In this document: positions 32,947 through 41,677 of the stretch, piece after piece | Numbering within the stretch: the first letter of the stretch is position 1 | Layout of the letters: the number at the start of each line of letters is the position of its first letter | Origin: Actinomycetota bacterium | GTDB lineage: Bacteria > Actinomycetota > Thermoleophilia > Solirubrobacterales > Solirubrobacteraceae | Assembly (NCBI GenBank): GCA_005884115.1 | Contig: VAXW01000002.1 | Span: 372,001 to 436,000, forward strand | DNA length: 64,000 nt | Direction: 5' to 3' | The notes under the pieces: generated by a model | What the model saw: the letters and a program-made list of their open reading frames with translations, nothing else | What the model was told of the DNA's origin: nothing | The model's database searches: none | Made by a program: the position numbers and the translations under genes

Positions 32947-34362
32947 CTACGGCAGGGGTGCGCCAGCGCTGACGACCTCATTTGGATCGCATCGACCGTC
33001 CGCCTGGTCGGCCGGGGGTTGATGCCCGTCCTTATGGCTTGTGCTGCTGACGGGGCTTGTGACGACGCTCACGAGGGCTTGGACGACGTTCGGGTCGAGC
33101 TGTGTGCCGGCGTTTTCGGTGAGCTCGGTGATGGCGGTGGAGAGTGGCAGTGCCTTGCGGTATGAGCGGGTCGTGGTCATCGCGTTGAAGGTGTCGCACG
33201 CCGAGACGATGCGTGCCGCGACGGGGATGACCTCGCCGCTGAGGCCATCGGGGTAGCCGCCGCCATCCCACCTCTCGTGGTGGGAGCGAACGATCTGGCC
33301 GACCTCGCCCATGAAACCACCGATGCGGTCGAGCATTCTTTGGCCTTCCACCGTGTGGGTCTTGATGATCTCCCACTCGCGCTCGTCAAGCTTCCCGGGC
33401 TTGTTGATTATCTCCTTGGGTATCGCGACCTTGCCAACGTCGTGGAGCAGGGCTCCGAGTTCGACGGCCCTCCGCTGGTCCGGGTCAAGGCCTAGCTCCC
33501 GGGCGACGTCGAGCGCGAGGCGTACTACGCTACGGCAGTGCTCGCCGGTGTAGCCGTCGTCCGCCTCGACCACGTCGCCCAGCAGCAGCGCCGTGCCGTG
33601 GTAGGCGTCGGTGAGCTCCAGCAGCTGCGCAAGGCGCATTTGCCGCTCGTTTGAGAACAGGCCCAGGACCCCAAACAACGGCACGATGAGCAGCGCCGCG
33701 AACTGGCTATCAGCGTAGGCCGCCGCGAAGGCGACGGCGAGACCGAGCGGGGAGAGCGCGATATCGATCGCGTAGACTTCGCGCACCTCTTCGACGAGCC
33801 CAGCGATCGTGATGTCGGTTTGTAGGCCCTCCCACGCGGCGTTGGCCATGAAATCGCATGCCAACTGAGCTGCCAGCGCGAGCAGTAGTATGCCCCAGCG
33901 GCCGTCGGGGCTGTAGTCGTGAGCTGCCAAGAGGACGAAGGAGGGTCCCAAGGCGAACCAGCTGTTGGCGGGCACCGTCAAGACGCGGCTGGGCGAGGCA
34001 TGACGGCGCCAGACGCTCGGCGCCATCCCGAGCATCAGGCCCAGTGCCACCAACAGCGGCACGAGCGAGACCGGCACGGCGAAGAGCATGGGCACGAATA
34101 CGGCCTGGGTCGGCACGGTGAACCCGGCACCGACGTCGAAGCGAACGTTGCTTGCGACCGCAATGCCCAGCACATAGAGCGTCGCGATCGGCACTGAAAA
34201 GCCTCGGGGTGCGCCGGCGGAGATGGCGAGCGCAACGGCCGCCACCACGAAACCACCTCCGATGAGGAGGTGTCCACGGCGCTCGGCGGAGATCGTTCGC
34301 TGCTCTCGGCGGGCGAACGATAGCCGTGCGCGCTCGACCAGTCTGACGGAATACGCGGACAT
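32947..34362 (-). CDS. Membrane HD-GYP phosphodiesterase
   Basis: The 471-residue protein has a membrane domain of seven or eight segments (residues 30-235), then an HD-GYP domain: EADDGYTGEHCRSVVRLAL, LLHDVGKVAIPKEI with HD at 307-308, KTHTVEGQRML, HHERWDGGGYPDGL with GYP at 369-371, and ACDTFNAMTTTRSYR. All metal-ligand motifs appear intact, so it should degrade c-di-GMP. It is on the opposite strand to, and divergent from, the first riboswitch cassette (266 bp between starts). Confidence 0.92.
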   Translation of the reverse strand: MSAYSVRLVERARLSFARREQRTISAERRGHLLIGGGFVVAAVALAISAGAPRGFSVPIATLYVLGIAVASNVRFDVGAGFTVPTQAVFVPMLFAVPVSLVPLLVALGLMLGMAPSVWRRHASPSRVLTVPANSWFALGPSFVLLAAHDYSPDGRWGILLLALAAQLACDFMANAAWEGLQTDITIAGLVEEVREVYAIDIALSPLGLAVAFAAAYADSQFAALLIVPLFGVLGLFSNERQMRLAQLLELTDAYHGTALLLGDVVEADDGYTGEHCRSVVRLALDVARELGLDPDQRRAVELGALLHDVGKVAIPKEIINKPGKLDEREWEIIKTHTVEGQRMLDRIGGFMGEVGQIVRSHHERWDGGGYPDGLSGEVIPVAARIVSACDTFNAMTTTRSYRKALPLSTAITELTENAGTQLDPNVVQALVSVVTSPVSSTSHKDGHQPPADQADGRCDPNEVVSAGAPLP

Positions 34363-34530
34363 AGGCGGGGCTACTCAGATATCGCCATCGGTGCGCCAGG
34401 ACTTGACGACTTCCACTACTAGTGGGATACCGATCATCCCTCTCGGCGCTTTGGGGGATCGAACACGCGTCCAGACGTGTCCAACGGCCTCGATCGCATG
34501 ACGGCTGGCGCCGAACAGCGAACAAACAAC

Positions 34531-34622
34531 TACTGACAAAGGCAAACCCGTCGTGAGGCGGGGACGCAAAGTCAGAGGTCTCGAACACGAGATGGCTCGG
34601 CTGCCGATGATGAGCAAGGAGG
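34531..34622 (+). promoter_or_regulatory. Cyclic-di-GMP-I (GEMM-I) riboswitch, first copy
   Basis: The aptamer core reads AAAGGCAAACCC, then the P2 hairpin CCGTC-GTGA-GGCGG with a GNRA tetraloop, then the signature GGACGCAAAGTC, then P3 with GGTCTCGAACACGAGATGG (the tetraloop receptor side) and the closing GGCTCGGCTGCC. An AAGGAGG ribosome-binding site follows within 15 bases, so control is probably by access to that site. Downstream gene: secreted protein at 34629-35277. The neighbouring GGDEF and HD-GYP genes make c-di-GMP the likely ligand; the variant that binds cGAMP differs at one position and should be tested. Confidence 0.85.
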
Positions 34623-34628
34623 CTTCCC

Positions 34629-35277
34629 GTGTTCCCCAACCTGTTCTCTCGCGCAGCCACAAGGCGGCTGCTGTCGCGCAGATCGGCTGGCTTGGCGTCG
34701 ATCTTTCACTGGCGTCCTGGTCAGCACCCTCTCGGTGGCGCCGGCCCAGGCTGAACTCGTCAGAAGCGGCGCATGCAACGAAGCTACTCTCTCCCAGCCG
34801 TTTCTACGATGGGGCGACTCAAACCTCTACGAGCTGCTCCCCGGCGGCAACTTCGAGCGCTCACTCTCCGGCTGGACGCTAAGCGGAGGCGCCAGGAAGG
34901 TCACGGGCAGCGAGACCTACGCAGCCACCGGCTCCCTCGGCGCCTACTCGCTGAGCGTCCCCGCCGGAGCCTCGGCGCAATCACCGTTCACGTGTGTCAA
35001 CGCGAGCCACCCGACGTTTCGCTTCTTCGCCCGCAACGAAGCAGCCGCGTCCATCGCGCGCGTCGAAGTCATCTACAAGACACCACTCGGGACAGCTGCG
35101 GCCTCCCTGGGCGCGGTCGCGCTGAGCGGCGACTGGCAGCCAACGCTGCCGATGCTCACCAACTCGATTGCCGGAGGATTGCTCTACGGCGGGACAGGCC
35201 AAGTGGCACTTCGCTTCACGGCCGTCTCAGCAGCCTCCCGCATCGATGATGTCTTTGTAGATCCGCGCATGCACTAG
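34629..35277 (+). pseudogene. Secreted beta-sandwich-like protein, first copy, frameshifted in signal peptide
   Basis: From GTG 34629, six bases after AAGGAGG, the frame encodes the basic start of a signal peptide (VFPNLFSRAATRRLLSRRSAGLASIF), but the hydrophobic core and cleavage site (TGVLVSTLSVAPAQA) continue in the next frame. One extra T in ATCTTTCACT near 34704-34706 explains it. The mature part in the second frame (SQPFLRWGDSNLYELLPGGNFE ... SRIDDVFVDPRMH) aligns along its whole length with the intact copy at 35803-36450, about half the residues being identical by eye. Translation from the internal GTG 34735 would lack a signal peptide. Confidence 0.75.
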
Positions 35278-35707
35278 CGACCACGGCCACCCCGCAGCCG
35301 GCCCCTTCCCGCGAGCGCAGGCACTCCCCCGCGGCACCACCTGCCGCGCTCATTTCCATAGAGCCGGCCTCGGGCTGGAGCTGACCGCAGGCGCCGTCAC
35401 CCTCAGTGCTGGGCTGTAGTGCCGCGGACGCGAGCGTTCGCACTCGAAGGGCGCTCGCCAAGTTCAGTCCTGGGCTCCCCGGGCGTGACGGTCGATCACA
35501 CGTCGCTCGTCGCGTGGGAAATGACGCGCCATTCGCGGACGCGAAATCGCGCAGCTGCCCGAAGAAGACAAGCGCAAGGTTGGCACCAGCATTTGGTCAG
35601 CGCGACAGGCCGGATCCCCGTCCAGCTCGATCACTCGAACACGCGTCCGGTTGCCCTAAACGGGCAGGGATTCGTGCCGATACTGCCCGTGAAGTACTAC
35701 AAACCAA
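35278..35707. other. 430-bp spacer between the two riboswitch cassettes
   Basis: No gene recognised. A sequence CGAACACGCGTCC occurs at about 35637 upstream of riboswitch 2 and also at about 34462 upstream of riboswitch 1; it may mark a shared promoter or operator element duplicated with the cassette. Confidence 0.5.
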
Positions 35708-35797
35708 GACTGCAAAGGCAAACGCGCCGCGAGGCGGGGACGCAAAGCCAGGGGTCTCGAACACGAGATAGCCCAGCCGCCAGTAGATGCAAGGAGG
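35708..35797 (+). promoter_or_regulatory. Cyclic-di-GMP-I (GEMM-I) riboswitch, second copy
   Basis: Core CAAAGGCAAACGC, P2 hairpin GCCGC-GAGGCGG region with GCGA-type loop, signature GGGACGCAAAGCC, P3 with GGTCTCGAACACGAGATAG, then CCCAGCCGCC. AAGGAGG follows directly and the GTG start comes 6 bases later. P3 is almost identical to copy 1 while the arms differ, showing that the whole cassette was duplicated and then drifted. Confidence 0.85.
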
Positions 35798-35802
35798 CTC
35801 TC

Positions 35803-36450
35803 GTGTTCTCGTTCTCGTCTCACCGCACATCCGCAGCGATGCGCCGCCGCGTTTCGCTCTCGCTGCTTGGCACCCTCGCCAGCCTCACCCTCGCCAGCGT
35901 TCTGAGCGTGCTGCCCGTCGCCTCGGCGCAGGCAGCCACCGGTACCTGCCCCAGCTCTGTGACCTCGCAGCCCTTTCTGAAGTGGGGCGACTCCAACTAC
36001 TACTCGCTTGTGCCAGGCGGCGACTTTGAGGGCTCGCTGACCGGATGGACCCTCTCCGGGGGAGCCAAGACGGCCACCGGCAGCGAGTCCTATGGGGTCA
36101 CCGGAAAGGTGGGCAAGTACTCGCTCTCGCTCCCCCAAGGCGCGTCGGTGCAATCGCCCTTCATGTGCGTGACCGAAGTCAATCGGAGCTTCAGGTTCTT
36201 CGCGCGCAGCGAAGCGTCCTCCTCGAGCCTGCGCGCCGAAGTGGTCTACCAGACCTCGAGTGGGAACGTGTCCGTCACGGTTGGGAGCGTCACGGCGCAA
36301 AGCGGCTGGGAACCCGCTCCGATACTGAAAACGGGTGCAGTGATCGCCAGCGCCTTGAACAACGGGACCGCCCAGATGGCCCTCCGCTTCACTTCGGTGA
36401 CGGGGTCCTCGCGCATCGACGACGTATACCTCGACCCGCGCATGCACTAG
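35803..36450 (+). CDS. Secreted beta-sandwich-like protein under c-di-GMP riboswitch
   Basis: Starting at GTG 35803 (6 bases after AAGGAGG), the 215-residue protein has a signal peptide with core SLLGTLASLTLASVLSVLPVASAQA, cleaved near residue 45. The mature part begins with a Cys and has SQPFLKWGDSNYYSLVPGGDFEGSLTGWTLSGG, then repeated strands and FRFFARSEAS, ending SRIDDVYLDPRMH. The pattern suggests a jelly-roll, carbohydrate-binding-like fold, but I do not recognise the family. c-di-GMP probably regulates its display on the cell surface or matrix. It is a paralogue of the frameshifted gene at 34629-35277. Confidence 0.82.
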   Translation: MFSFSSHRTSAAMRRRVSLSLLGTLASLTLASVLSVLPVASAQAATGTCPSSVTSQPFLKWGDSNYYSLVPGGDFEGSLTGWTLSGGAKTATGSESYGVTGKVGKYSLSLPQGASVQSPFMCVTEVNRSFRFFARSEASSSSLRAEVVYQTSSGNVSVTVGSVTAQSGWEPAPILKTGAVIASALNNGTAQMALRFTSVTGSSRIDDVYLDPRMH

Positions 36451-36697
36451 TCGTGGAAACGCCGCCGACAAACATTCAGAGAAACACGCATCCCCCGACT
36501 CGCCGTCGCGCCCTGCGCGACACGAGTGCTCCTCTCCATTAACCCTGACTTTGCGCTCGAGCCAGTATGAGGAATCTCCAGCCCTTTGCCCACCTTGTGC
36601 GTCGTCCGTCTCGCGACGGCGTGCGTCCCCTTCCCGCGTGCGTCCAGCCTGCGCGCTGCCAGTCAAGGGCGGCGCCCAGTCGGCCGACGCTGCGAGT

Positions 36698-38839
36698 ATG
36701 CGCGTAGTCACCGGTACCACGACTTCCCAGCAGCAGCGGGTGAGCTTGCCCATGGAGGCCTCGGGCGTGTTCGTGGCGAGCCGCGGCGCACCCCCGGGAC
36801 GCCTGGTCAGCAACCCCCGGGGCCTCGTGGTGGGGGTTGTGCGCGGTGTCGCGGTGTTCGGGCTGTGCGCCTACGCCGCCCATTCGCTTCTCGGCCTGGG
36901 CGGCCGCGGCATGGACGGCCTCTTCGAAGATTGGGTCTTCAACGGCCTGCTGCTTGCGAGCTCGGCACTCTGCCTGCTGCGGGCGGCGTGGTCGACGCTG
37001 GAGCGCGGCGCCTGGAGCGCGCTCGGCGTGGGGCTTGGGTGCTGGGCGCTCGGCGAGGTCATCTTCACGCTCGATCCGAGTCAGGTGACGGCTGCCCCGT
37101 TTCCGGGCACGAGCGATTTTCTGTGGCTCATCTTCTATCCGGCGGCGTTCCTGACCCTCGGCCTGCTGGTACGCGCGCGCGTGCGCGAGTTCTACCCAAG
37201 CCTTTGGCTGGACGGTGCCGTGGGCGCTCTGGCCTTGGCGGCGTTGGCTTCGCAATTCGTGCTGCCGACGATCGCCACCGGTACAGGAGGCTCGCTCAGC
37301 AATGTTGTCGGCGACCTCATCTACCCGCTCGGAGATCTCCTGCTGATCGGCTTTGTCGTGGCCGTGCTGGCGATCACTGGCTGGCGTCCGGGCCGGGTCC
37401 TTGCCACGGTGGCCGTTGGGCTGGCGCTCAGCGCCGTGGCCGATGGCCTGTCGCTTTACGCCTCGGCCACCGGCCACAGCGGAGCGAGCGTCTTTGACTC
37501 GCTGTGGCCGGCCTCGGCCGTGGTCCTCGGCTGGGCAGCCTGGCAACCGGCTAGGCCCTCGGCGGTGATCGGGCTCCATGGTCGCCGCCTGCTCGTGTTC
37601 CCAGTGGGCTTCGCCGTGGCGGCGCTCGGACTGCTGGTCCTGCAATCGGTCGACCCGCTGGACGGAGCGGCGTATGTCCTGGCGGTGCTCACGATCGCCG
37701 GTGCGATCGCCCGCATGGGCCTGACCTTCACGGAGAACCTCGCGCTCGTCGATCGCAGCCGCCACGAGGCGCTGACCGACGCGCTGACGGACCTGGGCAA
37801 TCGCCGCCGACTGCTGCTCGCGCTCGAGGACGTGCTGCAGTCGGCCAGTGTGCGGGCGCCCTGGGCGCTGTTGCTGTTCGACCTCAACGGCTTCAAGCGC
37901 TACAACGACACCTTCGGCCATCCCGTCGGCGACGCCCTGTTGGCGCGCCTTGGGGCCAAGCTCGCCGAAGCCGCCGCGCCTGACGGGCAGGCCTACCGTC
38001 TTGGCGGCGATGAGTTCTGCGTGCTGACCCGAGTGGATCAGCGATCGCCCGAGGCGGTGTCGGCGGCGGCCGTTTGCGCCCTCTCGGAGCACGGCCGGGG
38101 CTTTGACATCTCAACGGCCCACGGCTGCGTCCTGCTGCCGACGGAGGCGCAGGACAGCTCGACGGCACTGCAGCTCGCCGACGAGCGCCTCTATGCCGAC
38201 AAGCGTTCCCGGCAGTCCTCCAATGCGCCCGATCAGCTGCGTGACGTGCTGTTGCAGGTGATGGCCGAGCGCCAGCCCGAGCTGCCCGAGCACCTCCACG
38301 AGGTCGCGGTCATCGCGCGCTCCGTCGGGCGGCAGCTGGGACTTGAAGGAGAGGAGCTCGAGATCATGATCCGCGCCGCTGAGCTCCACGACGTCGGCAA
38401 GGTCGCGGTGCCGGACGCCATCTTGCAGAAGCCGTCCGCGCTCGACGCAGCTGAGCGTGCGATCATCGAGCGTCACTCCGAAGTGGGGGAGCGCATCCTC
38501 GCGGTGGCCCCGGCCATGGGCCCCGTCGCTCGCCTCGTCCGCGCCAGCCACGAGCGCTATGACGGATTTGGCTACCCCGACCGCCGCGAGGCCAAGGACA
38601 TCCCTCTAGGAGCCAGGATCATCGCCGTCTGCGACGCGTTCCACGCGATGACTAGCGACCGTCCCTACAGCCGCGGCATGGATGCAGCCGACGCGGTCGC
38701 CGAGCTGCGCCACCACGCTGGCGCCCAGTTTGACCCCGACGTCGTCGAGGTCTTCTGCGCCGAGCTGGCTGGCGGGCGACCGAGCCCCGCAAGCGCGGCC
38801 ACGGCCGCCCACTTCTCCCCCCAACGCGAGCGAGCGTGA
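36698..38839 (+). CDS. Membrane GGDEF + HD-GYP dual-domain protein
   Basis: The 713-residue protein has eight or more transmembrane segments (residues about 45-345), a GGDEF domain (EALTDALTDLGNRRRL, FDLNGFKRYNDTFGH, GGDEF at 436-440) without an R-x-x-D inhibitory site, and an HD-GYP domain (AAELHDVGKVAVPDAI with HD at 564-565, ERHSEVGERIL, YDGFGYPDRRE with GYP at 625-627, and CDAFHAMTSDRPYSR). Both synthesis and hydrolysis motifs look intact, though GGDEF may serve as a nucleotide sensor. Start at ATG 36698 is uncertain (36752 is an alternative). Its stop is one base before the start of the propeller protein. Confidence 0.9.
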   Translation: MRVVTGTTTSQQQRVSLPMEASGVFVASRGAPPGRLVSNPRGLVVGVVRGVAVFGLCAYAAHSLLGLGGRGMDGLFEDWVFNGLLLASSALCLLRAAWSTLERGAWSALGVGLGCWALGEVIFTLDPSQVTAAPFPGTSDFLWLIFYPAAFLTLGLLVRARVREFYPSLWLDGAVGALALAALASQFVLPTIATGTGGSLSNVVGDLIYPLGDLLLIGFVVAVLAITGWRPGRVLATVAVGLALSAVADGLSLYASATGHSGASVFDSLWPASAVVLGWAAWQPARPSAVIGLHGRRLLVFPVGFAVAALGLLVLQSVDPLDGAAYVLAVLTIAGAIARMGLTFTENLALVDRSRHEALTDALTDLGNRRRLLLALEDVLQSASVRAPWALLLFDLNGFKRYNDTFGHPVGDALLARLGAKLAEAAAPDGQAYRLGGDEFCVLTRVDQRSPEAVSAAAVCALSEHGRGFDISTAHGCVLLPTEAQDSSTALQLADERLYADKRSRQSSNAPDQLRDVLLQVMAERQPELPEHLHEVAVIARSVGRQLGLEGEELEIMIRAAELHDVGKVAVPDAILQKPSALDAAERAIIERHSEVGERILAVAPAMGPVARLVRASHERYDGFGYPDRREAKDIPLGARIIAVCDAFHAMTSDRPYSRGMDAADAVAELRHHAGAQFDPDVVEVFCAELAGGRPSPASAATAAHFSPQRERA

Positions 38840-38840
38840 A

Positions 38841-40817
38841 GTGGTGCGCGCCACGATCGGCTGCTCCAACTGCCTCACCAGGGCAGCTTTTCGCGGCCGG
38901 ACTCTGCTCGTCGCGCTAGCAGCGAGCTTCGCCGCCGGCGGCGGCGGGGCCGCCAGCTCCGCCCAGGCTGCCACCCCCTACACCGCGTATGTCGCCAACT
39001 GGGCTGCAAACTCCGTGACCCCGATCAACACCGCCACGAACAGCCTCGGCAGCGCCATCGCTGTCGGCACCTCCCCGGCCGGGATCGCGATCACCCCCGA
39101 CGGCAAGACCGCCTACGTGGCCAACTACGGCTCGGGCACTGTCACCCCGATCGACACGACCACCAACACCGCGGGCAGCGCCATCACCGTGGGCTTCTGG
39201 CCAGCCTCGATCGCGATCACCCCCGACGGCAAGACCGCCTACGTGGCCAACTACGGCTCGGGCAGTGTCACCCCGATCGACACGACCACCAACACCGCGG
39301 GCGCAGCGATCACCGTCGGCGCCTCCCCCGCCTCGATCGCGATCACCCCCGACGGCAAGACCGCCTATGTTGCCAACTCGTGGTCGGGCACGGTCACGCC
39401 GATCGCGGTGGCCACTAACACCGCGGGCGCAGCGATCACCGTCGGCGCCGCGCCGATCGCCGTCGCGATCACCCCCGACGGCAACACCGCCTATGTTGTC
39501 AACTCGGGCGCCAACACGGTCACCCCGATCACGGTGGCCACCAACGCGGCCGGCACGCCGATCACCGTGGGCAGCGCGCCGATCGGCATTGCCATCAGCA
39601 CCGACGGGGCCAGTGCCTACGTGGCCAACTCAGGCTTCAACACGGTTACGCCGATCACGCTGGCGACGAACACGACCCGCGCACCCGTCACCGTGGGCAA
39701 CGGACCGCGGGGGATCGCGATCACGCCCGACGGGGCCCGCGCCTACGTCGCCAACTTGGGGGACGTCGACTTCACCGGCAACACGACTTCGGGCTCAGCG
39801 ACGGTCAGCGGGATCTCCTCCACAGCGCGCCTCACGCAAGGCATGGCCGTGACCGGCGAAGGAATCCCGAAAGGGACGACGATCGCCGCGCCGCCGGGGC
39901 CGAGCAGCATCACGCTCAGCCAGGCCGCCACGAAAACCACGTCCGGGGTGGCCCTGAGCGCATGGGAACCGAGCACTGTGACGCCCGTCGCCCTTGCCAC
40001 CCAGACGGCCGGTACGGCGATCAGCGTGTCCGCCGGGTTCGGCGCCGAGCCCGCGATCACCCCCGACCAGGCTCCGGTCGCCTCCTTCACGTTGACCGCC
40101 GGGGCGGCGGGCTCGGCCACCTCGTTTGACGCCTCGGCCTCGACCGTCGCCTACGGCACGATCACCTCCTATGCCTGGAACTTCGGCGACGGCAGCAGCG
40201 CCACCACCTCTACGCCCACGACCACTCATAGCTACGCCGCCCCCGGAACCTACGCGGCCACGTTGACCGAGACCGACTCGGCCGGGACCTCCACCACGCA
40301 GGTCTTCACCGGCCAGACGATGAGCCGCAACGGGGGGCTTAGCGCCCAGGCAATCCGGGCCGTGACGGTCGCCTCCGCGCTACCGTCGACGCCATCTCCA
40401 CCGCCCAAAGCCTTGCCAGCGTCCGGCTCGCCGCCCGCGACGCCCGTCCTCATATCTGCGAAGTCGGTGAGCATCACCGCGCGTGGCGACGTCCTGGTCC
40501 ACCTCACCTGCCCCGCGACCGCGCGTGGCGGCTGCCACGGCACGATCACCATCCGGCTCGCTGAACCTCACATCCGACGGACCCGCGCCCTCGCCGCGCG
40601 CTGTGGACGTGGCTGTCGCTCGCTCGGCAGCGCCAAATACGAAGCCCGTGCCGGGCAGAAGGTTCGGGTCCGCGTCCACATCGCCTCCGTCGGGCGCCGG
40701 CTGCTTGCCCAACGCAAGAGCCTGCGCGTCACGGTGACCGCCACGAGCGTCTCGGGCGGGCACACCGCGACGATCGTCCGCAAGATCACGCTCAGGGCCC
40801 GCACCCGCGCCGCTTAG
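38841..40817 (+). CDS. Secreted YVTN beta-propeller protein with PKD domain
   Basis: From GTG 38841 the 658-residue protein has a signal peptide (RTLLVALAASFAAGGGG...AQA, cleavage near 43). Residues about 45-390 hold seven YVTN-type repeats of 42 residues (TPDGKTAYVANYGSGTVTPI and similar), the last one interrupted by a 60-residue Thr/Ser-rich insert. A PKD-like domain follows (about 408-490; SYAWNFGDGSSATTS). The Ala/Pro linker leads to a Cys-containing basic C-terminal domain. The role is probably adhesion or matrix binding outside the cell. It is in an operon with the GGDEF/HD-GYP gene. Confidence 0.87.
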   Translation: MVRATIGCSNCLTRAAFRGRTLLVALAASFAAGGGGAASSAQAATPYTAYVANWAANSVTPINTATNSLGSAIAVGTSPAGIAITPDGKTAYVANYGSGTVTPIDTTTNTAGSAITVGFWPASIAITPDGKTAYVANYGSGSVTPIDTTTNTAGAAITVGASPASIAITPDGKTAYVANSWSGTVTPIAVATNTAGAAITVGAAPIAVAITPDGNTAYVVNSGANTVTPITVATNAAGTPITVGSAPIGIAISTDGASAYVANSGFNTVTPITLATNTTRAPVTVGNGPRGIAITPDGARAYVANLGDVDFTGNTTSGSATVSGISSTARLTQGMAVTGEGIPKGTTIAAPPGPSSITLSQAATKTTSGVALSAWEPSTVTPVALATQTAGTAISVSAGFGAEPAITPDQAPVASFTLTAGAAGSATSFDASASTVAYGTITSYAWNFGDGSSATTSTPTTTHSYAAPGTYAATLTETDSAGTSTTQVFTGQTMSRNGGLSAQAIRAVTVASALPSTPSPPPKALPASGSPPATPVLISAKSVSITARGDVLVHLTCPATARGGCHGTITIRLAEPHIRRTRALAARCGRGCRSLGSAKYEARAGQKVRVRVHIASVGRRLLAQRKSLRVTVTATSVSGGHTATIVRKITLRARTRAA

Positions 40818-41154
40818 CGCAGACTCGCAGGAGCGCTGATGCGGCGACTTGTGTCACAGGCCGAGGATGAGCGCGAGGGTTCGACCGCGCGCAGCTCGCC
40901 GGCGTCGAGGCGCCCAACGAATGTGCCGAGGCGCTGCGGTCGACACCGTCGTCTGCTCGAAGAGGACGTGCGTTTGGCGCCCTTCGAGGATGATCGACTG
41001 ACGTTTCGTGTCCCGAAACGTGTCCCGAATGTCAACAGATATGACCCGCTCCACGCTGCTCCACAATGGCCTGAGCTGAGGGGGTCCCTCTGTGCATGCC
41101 ATCTCCTTGAAGGCTGAGAGCTGCCAAGCCACTCAGTCCCAAGGAGGACACCGG
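40818..41154. other. Gene-free stretch before the IS481 remnant
   Basis: No protein-like frame. A short direct repeat CGTGTCCCGAA occurs twice (near 41007-41028). Probably degraded mobile-element DNA. Confidence 0.4.
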
Positions 41155-41313
41155 ATGAGACTCCACGGTAACGCCGAGCTCAGCCTGAATAGGCGCCGTC
41201 GTCTGGCCACGCGAGTCCAAGAGGATGGTTGGACGCTGAGGAAGGCGGCCGAGGCCGCCGAAGTCAGCGTCCGCACGGCGCGCAAGTGGGTGCGCCTGTC
41301 AGATCACGATTAG
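41155..41313 (+). pseudogene. IS481-family transposase, N-terminal remnant
   Basis: After an AAGGAGG site, MRLHGNAELSLNRRRRLATRV then EDGWTLRKAAEAAEVSVRTARKWV gives the N-terminal HTH of IS481-type transposases. The sequence leaves the family after KWV and ends within the 27-bp repeat at 41301-41327. The catalytic domain is absent. Confidence 0.8.
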
Positions 41314-41327
41314 ATCACGATTAAGTC
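41301..41327 (+). repeat. 27-bp direct repeat, right copy
   Basis: Identical to 6381-6407 in the same orientation, with two tandem GATCACGATTA units. Here it forms the breakpoint of the IS481 remnant and lies 133 bp inside the right tRNA-Arg repeat. Confidence 0.75.
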
Positions 41328-41459
41328 CCCGGAAGGGAGGTGTGCGGTGGTGCGCGGAGGTGACTGCTATACCGGGCGCTGGTACAAAGCCCCTGCAAAT
41401 GGTTTCATGGCGATGGGTCGGGGTGAGCGCGCCAGCAGAGAGTCGGAATCCCGAGCCTT

Positions 41460-41501
<42 letters not shown>

Positions 41502-41677
41502 TGGAGCCCAGGAGTCTAGTGTGCTCACATCTGTGCCCATCGCCCAGCCGCGCGGGCCACTTCTCGAGGAGTTCGCCGAGCCGCATAGCTTCACGACCGG
41601 CACCTTTCACCGCTCGTCGCGGAGCTGCTCGAGCGGTGCTAGTCCGTTGCGCGGAGCCGCGCGCTAATGTCGGCGCG

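Noticed and set aside
36539-38092. 517-codon frame on the minus strand opposite the GGDEF/HD-GYP gene
   Set aside because: Composition (Glu, Arg, Gln, His-rich) is that of a mirror frame of a GC-rich gene, and the plus strand has intact GGDEF and HD-GYP motifs.
39080-39760. CRISPR-like regular repeats
   Set aside because: The 126-bp period is in frame and encodes YVTN propeller blades; there are no short palindromic repeats with unique spacers and no cas genes.
40839-41117. 92-codon plus-strand frame before the IS481 remnant
   Set aside because: No family resemblance, irregular codon use and no ribosome-binding site; treated as degraded DNA.
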